DNA of 64,000 bases from Protula sp. h YS-2021 (Eukaryota; Annelida; Polychaeta; Sabellida; Serpulidae), in assembly GCA_949752745.1 (NCBI GenBank), contig OX457029.1:45800000-45863999 (forward strand). The letters are read 5' to 3'. The position numbers and the translations under genes are program-made. Position 1 is the first letter of the stretch; each line of letters begins with the position of its first letter. Under the pieces are notes generated by a model, which worked only from the letters and a program-made list of their open reading frames with translations, did no database searches and was not told where the DNA came from. Below, one piece after another: positions 1 through 13,526 of this stretch.

Positions 1-119
1 CTAAACATATTTTTTTACAGAAACTTGATTGAAAAATAAAAGTTCTCTATATACTGTAGCAGTGAACTGTTTTTAGTTTAATAATCAGCATTATTATGTC
101 TTGTATAAATTTGATTGAC

Positions 120-227
120 ATCAGCACCAACTAGAGCTGAGATGGGCCCAAATTTCTGGACCAGACTTCGTTTATATAACATTTTGATATTATATTTTGG
201 ACCAATTGCGCTCTAGTTGGCGCTGAT
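120..227. repeat. Small inverted-repeat (MITE-like) element
   Basis: Arms at 120-137 (ATCAGCACCAACTAGAGC) and 210-227 are inverted copies with one mismatch, enclosing about 70 bases without coding content. Size and structure fit a miniature inverted-repeat element. No target duplication is clear. Confidence 0.5.
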
Positions 228-3200
228 ATATATATCTGCATAGGTATGGAGATTTCAAATGCATATTTGCGCTTGTGTATAGCGTGAGTATGTAGACAGG
301 TATCTTGCCATGTTATATTTGTACAATTTCACTTATAATTGCAATACTTATTGCTTGGGAAATATCTAAGAACGCAGCTGTTCTATCACCGCCCCCCCCC
401 CCGCCCTCCGCCCCGCTGAAACAACCAAACCTTCACCACTCATGCAAGTAGTGATTGCAAACATGTCTTTTTCGTCAATACAACTCGTTATTAACAGCTT
501 TTGGACAAAAATGTAGTTTAAAAGACTTGAAGGTTATTTTTCTGATATTTTTATTTATTACTTGTATTTCGTACAAGTTTATTTTTGACACTTACACAGT
601 TACCATTCGAACATATATGTTACAATACTGGAACCTACTAAATCCACTTACACGGGTGGACGACCGATACTTAAGGTGAGGGGTGCGGGGGGGGGGGGGG
701 GAGGAAGGGGGCTTGAACTGTTGATCACATACAGTATACCACAAAAGACACATCTTACTCACTGCGGGACTGGGATAGGTAAGTGCTGGCGGTGTCGGTG
801 GCTGTAGTGGGTGGGAATGTAGAGGGGCGGGGGGGAGGGGGGTCCTTGGGCAGGATCTCTATATATGTTTTGTTTCGTAACACAAAGAGATCTCTCCAAA
901 TCAGCAGCAAAGAGTAACAGCGACCGGGTGAATTGTTCGTTACCACAGATTATGCATTCAATACCTAAACTGAATTCAAGAAAGAAGACAAAAGACCAAA
1001 AAAAAAAAAAAAAAAAAAAAACATAAAAAAATCCAAAAAAGGACCCACTATCTGTCATCGGTAACAACTCCACTTGCTCCCGAAAACTACCTTAAGACCC
1101 AGTTTCAAAGCATACACAACACTCATTGCCCACCTTTTCATCGAGTCATCTAGTTTGTCTTGGTCTCAGCTTTGGCCGGCAGGTGTGCATATTTATCACT
1201 GACAAACTGAGCATCTGTTAGCAGGTAACAACTACAGTCAACCATAAAACTTGTATGTTTTCCCTGCAACTCTTCGTTATAACCCGCATATGTACATACC
1301 CATCTGTTTTTTTTTTTAAAGCTATTTAATACACTTCTGTACATATAAGGATACTGGGTCAACGGCACGGGGTATATGGCTCAAGTCCAACATACCATCA
1401 TTACGAGTCATAAAAGCACCATTCTAGCAACTAAAGATATATAATTAATTCGTTGGTTCCGAGTATCCCGTTGTGGCTTAAACTGCTGCTTTTTCTGTTT
1501 CAAGATGTGTGTATTAAATAAACTGAGCAGAATGACAGAGTGTATTTGAATCAGTCAGTACAAGTGGTCTCGCTACGCTGGCTATATTTGGAATAAATCC
1601 TGCCGTTTGCTTTCTTCATGATCTGTTTTAGTGTTACTATGGTGGTCTTTATGAGATCATGAAATTTCAGCAATTTTACACGTGATGATATGTTATATTA
1701 GTGAGTCGCGGTGTTGTGGTCAAAGAAGAAAGCTGGTCAGGAGCTTCAGATTTCCTTTGACGCGGCGACCAGTTCTCCAGAAAACTATAAGCATCTTAAA
1801 ATTAGGACAGTTCACGGAATCAGTATCAAAGATTGGTGGAAATTGTAAACAACAAGTGTGTATCCGTTAAGGACACTGGTAAGGACACTGGTAGGGACAC
1901 TGGTAAGGGTGCCTTTAAGCTCGACTATTATTTCCTACAAACTTGTTTCCAATTCCCTTAGGCCTGGAATACACGAGGCCTTTTTGAAGCACATTTAATG
2001 GTGCTTACACATTCATCGTGACGCAAGAAGGAAATTAACTGTACGAAGAATATTTTTCATTTCTGGCAGTACTTCAAGGTTCCCTTATGTTTTTATCATG
2101 AGTAGATACAGAACTTGTAATAGCGGACGTCTTTTAACGACAGATTTCAAACAATATCGTTGGAAACTGAGACATGTTACAGACCATGACTATAACCAGA
2201 CTATTTCTAACGGTAGTGAAAACGCGAGTCAAAGCATTTCAGGCTAGCTCTATAATTTTCAAGCCCAAAACCCACGCTATCTATAGATAGCCTGACCTTT
2301 CAAAGGTCATCTGCTGCGGGCCTGACTGAGTTAACCTATTTACTGATAGCCTGGCATTTTCAGGCCAGCAATAGACAGCCTTATTATAGTCACAGCCTGT
2401 CAAATCTACATATAGCTGATTCAAAGAATTTGCTCGCAACAAACGAATTCCAACTGGTTAAAAGTAACAACTGTACTACAGTACCATCCTCACAAATAGC
2501 ACTCTTATAGTTTTTTTTTCAAAAGCACTAAGGTGAAAAGCTAAATTATAAAAAAAAAAAACACAAATAAACATCACCCACAACTTAAATAACTGAGTGG
2601 GAACAAGCACAGAGTACATCGCTTTAAATTTGCAGTACTCATAAACACAACTGTATTTGAAATTGAAAAAAAAAACAACAACTGAAACTCAATACTGTTC
2701 ACGATCAAATACAGGGCTAGGTCACACTGACAAGTATATACAAGGTGACGGGACAACAAAGTAACACTTTGCTCAAGGCAAGATTGACTTAGATAAGGGC
2801 CGGTATTGTTTCACTCCGTGCTATATTGTTAAGAGATTGCATTGATATCTCCTCTCACCATATCTTTAGCTTTGACAGACGCGTACACTATACAACTGCC
2901 GATCGAATTAAACTGCCTGCAAACTGATTCACACAAACACACACACGCACACAGCTCGCGAGTACCTAGGATTCATTAAAATGCATTTTTCAAACTTCAA
3001 TTTACAAAGCTATGAAAATTGGGCGACTGTATGTTTGAGTGCCACTCAATTGCAATTGAGGATGCCGGGAGCTGGGGTTGGGATGATGTGTCAGGTGTAG
3101 GGGGTTAATGATAAGCATGATGGTTCGCACAAATGACTTCTCCTTTCGGTAACTGAGAGAAAATCCTTGGGTGTTCATTTTCCATATAATTAAAAGCTTT

Positions 3201-3650
3201 TTTTACGTAACCAGTATTATATCTATAAATGTTTAGAGGTCGTATTTATTTAACTATCATTACATCACTTTGCTTTGAATTTATTTTTCCTACTTGTATT
3301 CTTGATGAATCACGGTCTGGAAACATGCATGCATGTACTCTATGTAACTCCTTTATTTTAGTATGCAAATAAAGTGATATAAACACACTGCTGACCGGAA
3401 ATATGCAATTTAACGAACTACAGTGGAGGCTTTTCGGTGGCTTTTCTTAGTACCATAGATTTGTTACTTTCCAGCAAAAGACTTGACACACCTCTTCAAA
3501 CTTCCGTAACATTTTTGGAGGTATTTGGGAACAGATATGTCAATGAGGAATATCAGTAAGGGTTCTCAGGCTTGGAACAGCGACATCGTGCTTCATAACA
3601 CGAATTCATCATACCGACGCAACCGCTCAGTTCTTCTCCGCACGTTTCAA
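228..3650. other. Gene-poor stretch
   Basis: No exon could be supported on either strand. It holds long homopolymer runs (C near 391, G near 690, A near 1000), a threefold 12-base repeat AAGGACACTGGT at about 1871-1906, and a run of short self-similar segments containing AGCCTG at about 2280-2395. Open frames here are short and resemble no known family. Confidence 0.5.
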
Positions 3651-3652
3651 CC

Positions 3653-3872
3653 GCAAGCCTGGCTAACCCTTGGGCACAACGGTCGTTACCAGTTAAGTTA
3701 CCGGTAACTGCCTTATAATGAGACCATACTTAGCAGACCACACTGATAGTTACAGCTGCAAGTAGTCGTGTTGGTCTGGACAACCCTTGGGTATGAAGGT
3801 CGTTACCAGTTTAGGTACCGGGAACTGCCTTAGAATGAGACCATGCTTACGAGACCACACCGATAGTTACAT
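3653..3872 (+). repeat. Tandem duplication of about 118 bp
   Basis: Two adjacent diverged copies share CCCTTGGG, GGTCGTTACCAGTT, GGAACTGCCTTA, AATGAGACCAT and GATAGTTAC in the same order, beginning near 3668 and 3785. No coding signal. Confidence 0.6.
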
Positions 3873-4304
3873 TACGAACAGGTCGTGAAAAATTTCGACT
3901 AACTTTCTGATATTTTTAAGGAACTTTTCAAAATGCACATATGGACGCACAAATATACCGAGTGTACTCCTACGAATTATATTAATAGCCATAACTCATG
4001 ACAATTTAAAAGCTTGGGTTTTTTTCTACGCAGCAAATAAAAAACCGCGACAGCTCTTTTAATATCTGACCCTACCAAAATTAAAATTATACTTTACCTT
4101 CCAAGTTAGATAAGTAAAACTAAGTCGAAAACTTTCACATTTACAAAATTGTTCCCCTTTAAAAGTAATCATGTTTTCAAGTGATATTTCCAGTTCAAAC
4201 GTGGTTATGTGTCCTGTAGACTACACATACACATACCCAATGATGTTACAGACTGTTTCGTAGCATTTATTATGACCCATACCAGTGTCAACCAATCATA
4301 ACTA

Positions 4305-4310
4305 TTTATT
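4305..4310 (-). other. Candidate poly(A) signal of YKT6
   Basis: AATAAA on the minus strand, about 100 bases after the YKT6 stop codon at 4410-4412. A second AATAAA lies at 4266-4271. In AT-rich DNA such hexamers arise by chance, so only position supports this. Confidence 0.3.
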
Positions 4311-4409
4311 TAAAGAAGGTTCATGAATAAATGTTACGGATCCAAGATTAAATGGCTATCCGTAGAAGAAAAGTGACAAGAAGGTTGCAGAACAGCTTCC
4401 TGGCCCACA

Positions 4410-7400
4410 TTACAAGATGACACAGCTACACTGGTTTGTCTGTTTAGCCTACAAAAAAAAAAACAACAGACATACAAATATGTGTTTCAGCGGCTCTGTC
4501 ACAGGAGATGAAAATTTCATCGACTTCATAAAGCGGCTGATTCGTCTCACTAAACTGGCCAGTAGTTATTACGGTAACAGTAAACATGCGTACAACAGTT
4601 AAGAATAACGACGCCGTAAACTTGTAAAAAACTGTTGGGCCAATGTGAAAATCAGTGGTTTGAATCAAGGTACACAGAAAGACAGCCAAAACACAGATAC
4701 CTAAACAAATAGGTACATGGATAGATAGACAGACAGATAAACATATATACATAGATAATTTTCATATTCAGTATTCAGCAGGTCTTAGTTTTCTAGCTAC
4801 TCAAAATTTTCAGTATAAAGAAAACAGGGCTAGACACCGAACATATGATCACGTTGTTTCCTGATGGAACGTTTCTACGTTTTCCTCACTAAATTAATAT
4901 TATTTTGCTTTACCTGCGTGAACCCCCCCCCCTCCCCCCTCCCTTTTTGAAGATAATTTCCATCAAACAACACTGTTCTTTAGCCCCTCCCCCCCCCCCC
5001 CACCCAGGCTTCGTTTCGGGTGCTTTCAACACAGAACAACTTGTTAAAAGTCGGGTGATACTTACTAATCACTGAAGGCAGGGAGCGCATACTTCCAGTG
5101 CTATAAGATGACACAACATTTATTCATGTCTTTCGACTGCAAAATCAAAACAACATACACACAAAATACATGAAAGGTACGAATAAAAACACATCACACT
5201 GCACGATTAAAAAAAAAAAACTAGCCATTTCTTTTTGCTTACGAATTACTTGGTGTACATCGCAAAAGCCGCAATCGAACAACGCTATGACCATTTAACG
5301 TTAAAAAGAGCGGTAGTCTCTTTGCACGTAGATACAAAGGAAACACCACGCCAGTTCACTAGAATGCTGGGTCCATTTGCTAAAGTATACACAGACAGTC
5401 ACATACGCTATTTCCAAAGCTGATTCAAGCACATTATAGTTACGAGGAAAAAACGGGGACATGAATACGACACGAGACAAAAAGTCACAACGCTACTTCT
5501 AACAACACTGCCCTATTCACACTTATTGTTTCTGAAAAAAATACTCAAAATAAAGCTTATTTGATTAAATAAATACTGAAGATCAAGCGCTGCTTCATAT
5601 GTTTTGCTTAATGAATAAAATGCCCAAACAAGATCAGCCAGTTCCTTCTGGAAATGATAAAACCCTACGACATAGATCTTTCGTGACACATCATCTGTCT
5701 GATACTTTTAACAGTAATGATGCTTCGAAGCTGCACGAGGAGACACAGAACACACTTATAGTCATTAGGTAGTACAGTAATCTGACCACGACACTCACAG
5801 TTTTGTAAAATGCCTTGGACTGCATCCCCAGCTCCTCTGACTTGTCGACCAGATCGTCTAGTTTTTCTCCCCGCTCTAAAACTTTTTCAATTGTATCATG
5901 CTGAAAAAACGAACAACCAGGTTTAACTCTGCAGCAGTCAAAAGTTTTCACATGCACTCACAGTCTTCTGTAATATCAGTTGACTTGAACAAAAAAAATC
6001 ATGATACAAATACGCAAATTATTGGAAGTTTCGTAGTTTCAAATTTAAAATAAAAGCTATGCTCAAAGAAAGAAGTTGTCAGGGCAAAAGGCTGCACTAA
6101 AAACAACAGCGATTAAATCAACGTTTGATCGCACCTCAGCCCTCGTATGAACAAAATCAATTGGGGAGTTCTTCCACTTGATTAACAGCAGCAACAAATA
6201 AAACGACCTGATGGCTTAATTTCGCCTTTCCACGCAATAAGTTCACACAGACTGCCTGCATGAATTTGGCTACACCAGCCTTGTTTGGCTACTGAGTGTG
6301 CACCTCATTTTACATTGAGCGTTGAACATTACCAGTATAATTTTTGTTTCGTCTAAATCTTCTTGCAGCCTGGTCATAGCATCAGCTTCTCGCGGATTCT
6401 AAAACACAAACCAGCAGCTCAACTGATATTGTTTAGCACAGTCATTTTATGTAAACGGTTAAGAATATTCTGATAAGGTACTTTTTAAACGAACTTAAAT
6501 TCGGCTGAACGGGCTCGAGTCAAGTCTATATCTTGCGATTTTTACGGTTTAAAGACTGCTGATCTGACAAATACGCTACCGGAAACCGCTCTCTAAGACC
6601 ATTTCTAATTTCTTCATTTCTTACCACTGAACTTGTACATTCAAGGAAATGAGAATTTCTACATAAAGACCCACACACACACACACCAAAAAAAAAAAAA
6701 AAAAAAAAAGAATCAAGGATGCATGGTGCATACTTGAAATGAAACGCTGAACATTGTCGAAGCGCTCCCACTTCGACAATGTTTTATAGGTCCTACTGAA
6801 ACCTGCTGTCGTGACAACAGAAGTATTTATTCTTTCTACTGTGTAACAGTGTTAAGTTACAAAACCGTAGAGTGAAAACTTAATAGCAAAGAGGCGAGGA
6901 ACAACGTACCCCACATGGACGTCAATGTACAAGAGTTTTACCTATTTTCAATTTCCAAAGTCTTGCCATTTCGACAATTTTTTCGCCGCTACTGAAGTAA
7001 TCTGCAGTAGGCTCAAACTGTCATGTCTATTCTTTCACTTAATGAAGTTGTAAACTTGTGAATATCACTGGTCAATATTTTATACGTAGGTCTGATCAAA
7101 ACTTACAATCACTCCTATTAATAGAAATGTTGATCTTAGTTTTGTCCCGTTTTGTCCGAAAAAAAACAACATTTTTTTCAAGGTTTTATCTGGGTTTCTT
7201 CCACTGTTGGGAAGAAGTACATTTTGGACTGGAAGAAACTCAACCCTGAAACAATGTACGATGGACAAAGTAGAGTAATTACTTATTTACAGACGGACAT
7301 GGCTATAGCAATAACCCTCAGCCAAAAACTGGAATAAATATACCGATAAATAAATTACAATGCAAACCTGGTATTTAGTCAGGTACTGTCCACAGGCTGG

Positions 7401-9196
7401 GAATGTCACTTGGGTTTCCTCAAGGTTAGGCCACTGGTAGGGCGAGTAATTCTGAGTAAATTCTTCTAATACCTGTATAGATACAATGCATTAATGTAGG
7501 GGAATTTTCCGCCAGAGAGTTGTTACTCTTTTCTTTCTAAACTTGAAACAGGTACTTTTCCGTTAATGTTGATGCTACAAATATTTACAACTGCATCTGA
7601 ATATTTACAAATGCTTGACTCTGTATGATTTCTTTTTACGATTAATTTCTACCAGGAAAATCAGACTGAGACTTCGCGAACTTTCGTATCGATAGTCGCT
7701 CGGCACAGAAGTTGATTGCCCGACTCATATTATTTACTTTTGGTTGGTCGAAATTTCAACCTCGTATATTTATAGTCACAGCAAAGTTAAACATATGCAC
7801 ATTATTTTTCGATTATTTAAAACTATGCACAAGCAGCATGAAGTAAGTAGATTTTTGCACTGATATGGACATACCTTATTTATTAAAGTAAAACTAACTC
7901 GGGGCGGGTATTCATGGTCTGAGATGAGCACTCCGGACAATGAGTCACTTCTTACATAAACATGACACATATACTCTGCAATAACAGATCAGCTAAATAT
8001 AAATACCAACGCAAATATATAAAGGTAAACAAAGGCTAAACCATCGATCGACTACAGGCGACACTGCTCTTCAACTAAAGCCCAGTTAATTTGTCGGTAA
8101 AAGTAAATATTTTATGATTATTTTCATGATCAAATTATCTGATATGGCCTGCTTTCTCTCGCTGGCCACGCATAAACTTGGCCATTATCCCACACGTCAT
8201 GAATTTGCCTAAGCTGAGTAAACAAACCACCACTGGATATTATCACTATTTCCTTAAAATCATATCTTCCACGTGGAACCAAATGAGATCACTTAATCGG
8301 GGCCACATAAGTATCTTGTTACACATTTACATGTTATAATAAAATTTCCCCACACTATATGACGTTGCTCAAATCGACGTAGTAACAACGAAGTACACAG
8401 TGAATCATCGACAACCGTGTGTACTTGTTTACTGCCAACGTAAAGAAAGTCGTAACAAAAATGGTTACTAACCTCCTCATTGTTTACACACTTTTCCCAC
8501 CCTTACAGTTTTGTAGTGTTATATCATATTGATGCTTATAACATGATGTCATTATTACGTCAGACACACACAAGTCACACATTTACCTTGTTCTTTAACG
8601 GAAGCTCTTTGCGCTACATTTGTTCTTTCAACTATAATTTTACTGGTGAAGTCCATAAACTCCCGCACACTGAAAACCGGAAGCAAAACATGTACCAGCA
8701 CTTTAACTTGCGTGTGAATCACAAGTAAGCTCGTTGTTTTCAAGTATATCACCACTTAACAGAAAATATCGACCCATTTGGCGGCATCCTGACTATGACG
8801 TGACCCGCGAAAGACCTATAACTGCATATTGTCCATTTTGCGACGCGGCGTTTTATATTCACAAAAAGGGATCTTTTTACTAAAATTATGCACATATCTA
8901 TAGTTACATATAAACACATAAGCACCGCGTTTATCGAGCTTTCCGGCTCCTTAGAATAATACAAACGTATATTCTGTCACATAAAGGTCACACAAGCTAA
9001 TTCACATCATGCCATACACAACAGCATATTTCTACTCACTTCCAAAATCGATCCAAACGAGTCGTTATTAAAATCCTAAGGCCACGAACCTTTTCTTTTG
9101 AAAGTAACCAAATGAAGTGAGTTCATAAGCAGCGGCCAGCTTCTTGACTTTACCATCAGAGCCTTTGAATAATACACTCAACGAATACAGCTTCAT
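4410..9196 (-). CDS. YKT6: YKT6 longin-type R-SNARE, seven coding exons
   Basis: Exons by plus-strand position, in transcript order: 9090-9196, 8587-8669, 7875-7975, 7368-7472, 6333-6398, 5799-5900, 4410-4448. All introns are GT-AG and phases match, giving 603 nt and 200 residues (human YKT6 has 198). The start [12 protein letters not shown] is the canonical YKT6 N-terminus. Residues 1 to about 125 form the longin domain ([13 protein letters not shown] in exon 3). Exon 5 carries NPREADAM and LDETKIIL. Exon 6 carries the SNARE motif ([17 protein letters not shown], then QSKAFYKT), with the central Arg typical of R-SNAREs. The last exon encodes 12 residues ending CSCVIL. By family knowledge, YKT6 is a lipidated SNARE that cycles between cytosol and membranes in ER-Golgi, endosomal and autophagosome-lysosome fusion. 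The open frame extends upstream of MKLYSL, but homology to the family begins there. The short last exon rests on its acceptor, phase and sequence fit. Confidence 0.95.
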
Positions 9197-9293
9197 CTTG
9201 AAATTTCGCGTTAGCCTAAAAATAGACACAAATTTAAAAAAAATTTGCTTACTTATATTAGCAACAATTCTAAGCCACGGTGGACCAACTTGG

Positions 9294-9304
9294 GCCGCCA
9301 TATT
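9294..9304 (-). promoter_or_regulatory. YY1-like site upstream of YKT6 start
   Basis: Read on the minus strand this is AATATGGCGGC, which fits the metazoan YY1 consensus AANATGGCGGC. It lies about 100 bases 5' of the YKT6 start codon, on the same strand, where a housekeeping gene's transcription start or 5' UTR would be expected. The match and position are seen; the regulatory role is inference. Confidence 0.4.
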
Positions 9305-10179
9305 GCCATGGTTTTCTCGAGTCAGTTTGATAAAATCTACCATCTTGCAAAGGATTTCTGCATTGCGCCGAAAAGTCGTAGCGCGATGCGCATCAATATC
9401 TCAGACCAGTAAATTAAACCGATATTTTGTAGATGCGCACAGATATGTATGCCCTGTGATGTGTTTCTGCTGATTAGCTCTGTAATCAAATGTCGCAAGG
9501 GAATAATATACTGGCTAACTGCTCCACCAGGCGATAGTTCCAATGGGAAACAGAGCAATTCTGCGCGGGACAACTCCTCTCTACACCCCCCCCCCCCCCC
9601 GCTCAACAATTTTCTTCCCGGAACTACCGCCTCCACCCCTATACTCCCCGGGACAACTCCTCCCGTAAGACTACCCCCCCCCCCCCCCCCCATCCTCATG
9701 GACTATTGCGGTCGGCGATTTTACTGAACTCTTTTTTATTCTTTCTGTCGTTACTTCTCAGTGATTGGGAAAGGTCTGCATCGCTGCAACGTACATGCAG
9801 TTATTCGATTGGTAACGTTGATAACAAATAATAGCATTCTTTGGTTACGTTCATCAAAAACATCATTACAAATGCAGCGATTGTTAAACTGCAACTAATA
9901 AACTGGTCGTAAACTGTGATACGTTTCAACTGCAATTTATATGCTGATTGATCGCGGCTATTTGCATAGGGTTGTTCACAATAACCAGGTCCAATAAGAG
10001 TACATACGATCGAGCAAAATGAACTCGTTCTGGAGTACCAAGTGTTCAGACTAAATTTGGTATTTTTTCATAGTTTTGATCACTAAATTATTCTTGAGTA
10101 TGGAGTATTCAGATTATAAATAAACAAGTATGTCAGTAACACCGACTAAGTCCCCTGCAGGCGTGCAATCACAGGATTT

Positions 10180-10595
10180 CAATACGACAAACACCTATTG
10201 AATAGGTCAATTGTGCCGTAATTTCAAAGTTTTCCCATTTTTTCCCAATTTTTTCAAAATCTCAAAATAACCTCTCGTCGCACAGGTCCACTATATAGTC
10301 GTTGCATGTGCAAGAGAACAATTGAATCGCTTCAATGGTTACGGAGATATGGCGCCGACAAACACCCATTGATAGGTCAATTGTATTGAATTTTTTAAAA
10401 TTTTCCCAATTTTTGCGAAAATCTCAAAATAACCCCTCGTTGCCACAGGTCCACTATATAGTCTTTGCATGTGCAAAAGAACAATTGAATCGCTTCAGTG
10501 GTTAGGGAGATACAGCTCCGAAAAAAAGTGTCGACGGATGGACAGACCCGAATCCTACAGTCTCCCGCTTCGCGCTACGCGGCGGCAGGGGACTA
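10180..10595 (+). repeat. Two-unit dispersed repeat, about 165 bp each
   Basis: Two tandem units carry CAGGTCCACTATATAGTC at about 10283 and 10446, each followed by GAACAATTGAATCGCTTCA. The right end carries GACGGATGGACAGACCCGAA and a GC-rich terminus before 10595. A related terminus (inverted) is visible near 57930-58010, so this is a dispersed family. Confidence 0.6.
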
Positions 10596-10696
10596 ATAAA
10601 ACTTAAAAAAAATAAATAAATAGATAATAAAATAAATAAATACGTATACTCGAAAATGGATCTTGCCTGCTCTTCTTTAAATAATTTCGTATGTCT

Positions 10697-11730
10697 CTCT
10701 GTCAGAGCTGAGATACGAAGCGTTCCACTGCTAATAGCGGTCAACTTCACGGGTTCTGAGGCACGAATCCTGCATACCAGTTCCTATTACTGAAAAATTT
10801 ACTCGAAGTTCATGCACAACATACCCTTTTTGTAAAGAGCACATTTTTAATGGACTGCATATCTTTTATTTCTTCGTTTAGTGTGCAGAAAAGTTAGCTA
10901 TCGCACTAAGTTGCCAAAATGCTTGTTTACGTTTCGGGCCTTAAATGCCATGAGACCAAAGTCAATTGGTTATGGAATATCTGTATAATGCATAATACTC
11001 CAATAATCGACAGATACAGAATAATTCTGAATTAAGCATAATTTTATTCTGTACACCCAGAACTTTTAACCACCATGCCTTCTGAAATAACAATTCAATG
11101 GTTTTGGTGTATAGTTAACAGAGTTGTAGAGTTTTTCACGGGGGATATTACTACGTTTAATCTGTCACGTCAAAATCACTTTTTGACAAAGAGATTGTCA
11201 AATACTGTCCATATCTCATTACTTATCTCCACGGTAATTAGGCATCGCGGCGTGACAAGCTTAACACCTGGCCAAAAATATGTACGTGGTTAAAATAAAG
11301 AAATTGCGAGTTGCAGGTGATAACGCTAGCCACGCGGTGACATGATGTCTGCCCTGGGTTGCCGTGTGTTTGTTTTGTCGTGTCTTCCTTATCATAATTT
11401 AATGACTGTAATTAACGTATGACTTTGGTTACATGACATTTAAAGACCGGAATGTAAACAAAATTTGACAAGCGAGTGTGGAAGCTGATTTTTCTGCATT
11501 TTAATAAAGAAATAAAAGATGTACAGCCCATTAAAAATTGTGCCTGTTTTAAAAAAAAAAAAAAACAAACAAACAAAAAAAAAACAAAAAAAAAAAAACG
11601 ATATGTTGGGCATGAACTTTCTGTTAATGTTTGAATAACAGGGACTGGTATGCAGGGTTCGTGCCACAGAACATATGAAGTTGACCCCTATTAGTGGAAC
11701 AATGGAAGGCTTTGTAGCTCTGACAGAGAT
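10697..11730. repeat. Inverted repeats of about 95 bp flanking 0.85 kb
   Basis: The left arm (about 10697-10790) and right arm (about 11632-11730) are diverged inverted copies sharing CTCTGTCAGAGCT, GGTCAACTTCA and CCTGCATACCAGT. The interior has no recognisable gene. Either one non-autonomous transposon with long terminal repeats or two opposed copies of one repeat. Confidence 0.5.
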
Positions 11731-11739
11731 ATATACGAT

Positions 11740-12255
11740 GTAATATAAGCCAGAGCTGACTAGGAGCTAAAAAAAATTCCAGGACTTTCCGGGAGTCTTA
11801 CAAATTCGAGGATGTTCTAGGACAGCGGGAATCCTGTATATTGTTATATAGCGAAAAATGGAAGAGGTACGACGAAACCAAGTATGCAGCGAGCCGCTTC
11901 TTGGGAGCTACGAGTAACTCGAAACCTAGTATCAGTGGACCCTTTCTGTCTTCCTAGGTCAGAAAGGACCACAGTTCCTGTAATAGAAATGGCCATTGAT
12001 ATCAATTTTCCAGAATATGGATCTTTCGGCGCACGTTCCAGGACACCGATGTTCGGACTGGTAGGCTTTTTCTTAAACGGCACACTGAGAAGTACCCTGG
12101 CGCATTATTTGTGACCTCGGCCAAACTACCAAGCCTGACTAAAGAGTGGTTTTAGAACTGCAGATTCATTGTTGCTGTGAGCGATAATGGGGGATTCGAT
12201 ACCCGGATCTCAAGAAAACATCTATTTTTCTCAGCACAAAATTGTTATTTGCCAT
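11740..12255. other. Unassigned stretch
   Basis: Overlapping open frames at 11844-12114 on both strands resemble no family I recognise, and no splice structure supports them. Nothing else is called. Confidence 0.3.
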
Positions 12256-12603
12256 CAATAAGCCAATTCGCACTTTCGGGTCTTTCTGGTGGAGGTGTTG
12301 CTTCGACTGGAAATTTTTTTAGATAAATTATAAAGACATGATAAGGAAAAACATCAAAATTCTAATTTTCGTTCAACATGGACACTTTCAAATTTATAAA
12401 GTCATCATGTGATCTTTTAAAAATTATTTTACATATTATTCAGTCGTTTTAATAACCAACATGTGAATATGTTTCTGGCATAACGGAATTTTGTTTATTT
12501 TTGCCGTTTTTTTTCGATCATTTCTTTACATCCTTACCTCAACTAAATTCAGCCGAAACGCAAAAACTTTTCGGCAAAAGTCAAAGTGTGAATTGGCTTA
12601 TTG
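12256..12603. mobile_element. MITE-like element with 21-bp terminal inverted repeats
   Basis: The left end CAATAAGCCAATTCGCACTTT and the right end read in reverse are the same over 21 bases with one mismatch, 348 bp apart. The interior is AT-rich and non-coding. The size and termini fit a non-autonomous DNA transposon; no clear target duplication. Confidence 0.6.
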
Positions 12604-12639
12604 TGCGCCATACTTTATAACTGGACCATTTATGTGACA

Positions 12640-13369
12640 CACCCTTTTTAAAATAACGCCAATGGCCCCAGTCGTGCGCCGAGATTGGCAAAACTGAGAT
12701 CAATGATCTCAATTTGCATAAGTCTCTTGCTAGAAAAGGAGCAAGAGTAATCTGGAACTACTCGAAACCAACCCGGAAAAGCAACGAAAAACAGAGAAAC
12801 GGATGAAAGCTGTATAAAACGCAAAACACGACACTCCTTTGATGACGCTTAAATACACACATATATATACCTATTACAACGTATGACTACCACTCTATTA
12901 TCCTTTCCAATTCAAAAATTAAAAATATGTTACTTCTTGCAGGAAACCCCCAGCCTCGTTTCGAAAAGCCAACGATAAACTTCCGGATACCCCAGAAGAT
13001 TGTCTAAAATTGTCGCTTTCTCATTACCTCGATGATATAGCATTATTGTCATTCAGCTTTAAGTTCATCAAATGACCCAATTTTTTTTAATGCAGAATCA
13101 GGCATTTTTAAAAAATAGGGTAAAGGGATAGTTTTTAGGACCCATTTAATTTTGTAAATTGACAACTCATTATTTCAGAATAAAAATTCAATTAAATATT
13201 GCCTTTTCACACTTCTTGAAATGATAAAAACACAACCCCAAAAGGTTTTGTTGAGTATCCAAGTTTACAGACAGAAGATTAAAATATTAAAATATTATAA
13301 AAGTTTACAGACAGAAGATTAAAATATTCATTTCATATAAATATTATTTTTTTTTGGGGGGGGGGCGGG
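12640..13369. other. Stretch before the gypsy element
   Basis: No gene seen. A 27-base segment starting GTTTACAGACAGAAGATTAA is duplicated at about 13262 and 13301, and a G-rich run lies just before the LTR. Confidence 0.4.
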
Positions 13370-13526
13370 TGTAATATTATTGATAGTGTTACAACTATCC
13401 AGCCTTGGGTATTGTTTACTGAATATGTTCTATCTGGTCATGTGACCATGTGACGTAATAACGAAGATGGCTTGGATGTAAAAAAAAGATTTCAACATAA
13501 ATCCAGTCATTTCATTCCATAACACA
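13370..13526 (+). repeat. Gypsy 5' LTR
   Basis: 157 bases. Differs from the 3' LTR by about eight substitutions and one 1-base indel by eye, so roughly 95 percent identical. Confidence 0.9.

Noticed and set aside
5691..5957. Stand-alone 88-residue minus-strand protein
   Set aside because: It contains YKT6 exon 6 with intron read-through on both sides.
9068..9343. Longer YKT6 N-terminus starting MVDFIKLTREN
   Set aside because: Open by chance in the 5' UTR; YKT6 proteins start at MKLYSL and a YY1-like site lies within the extension.
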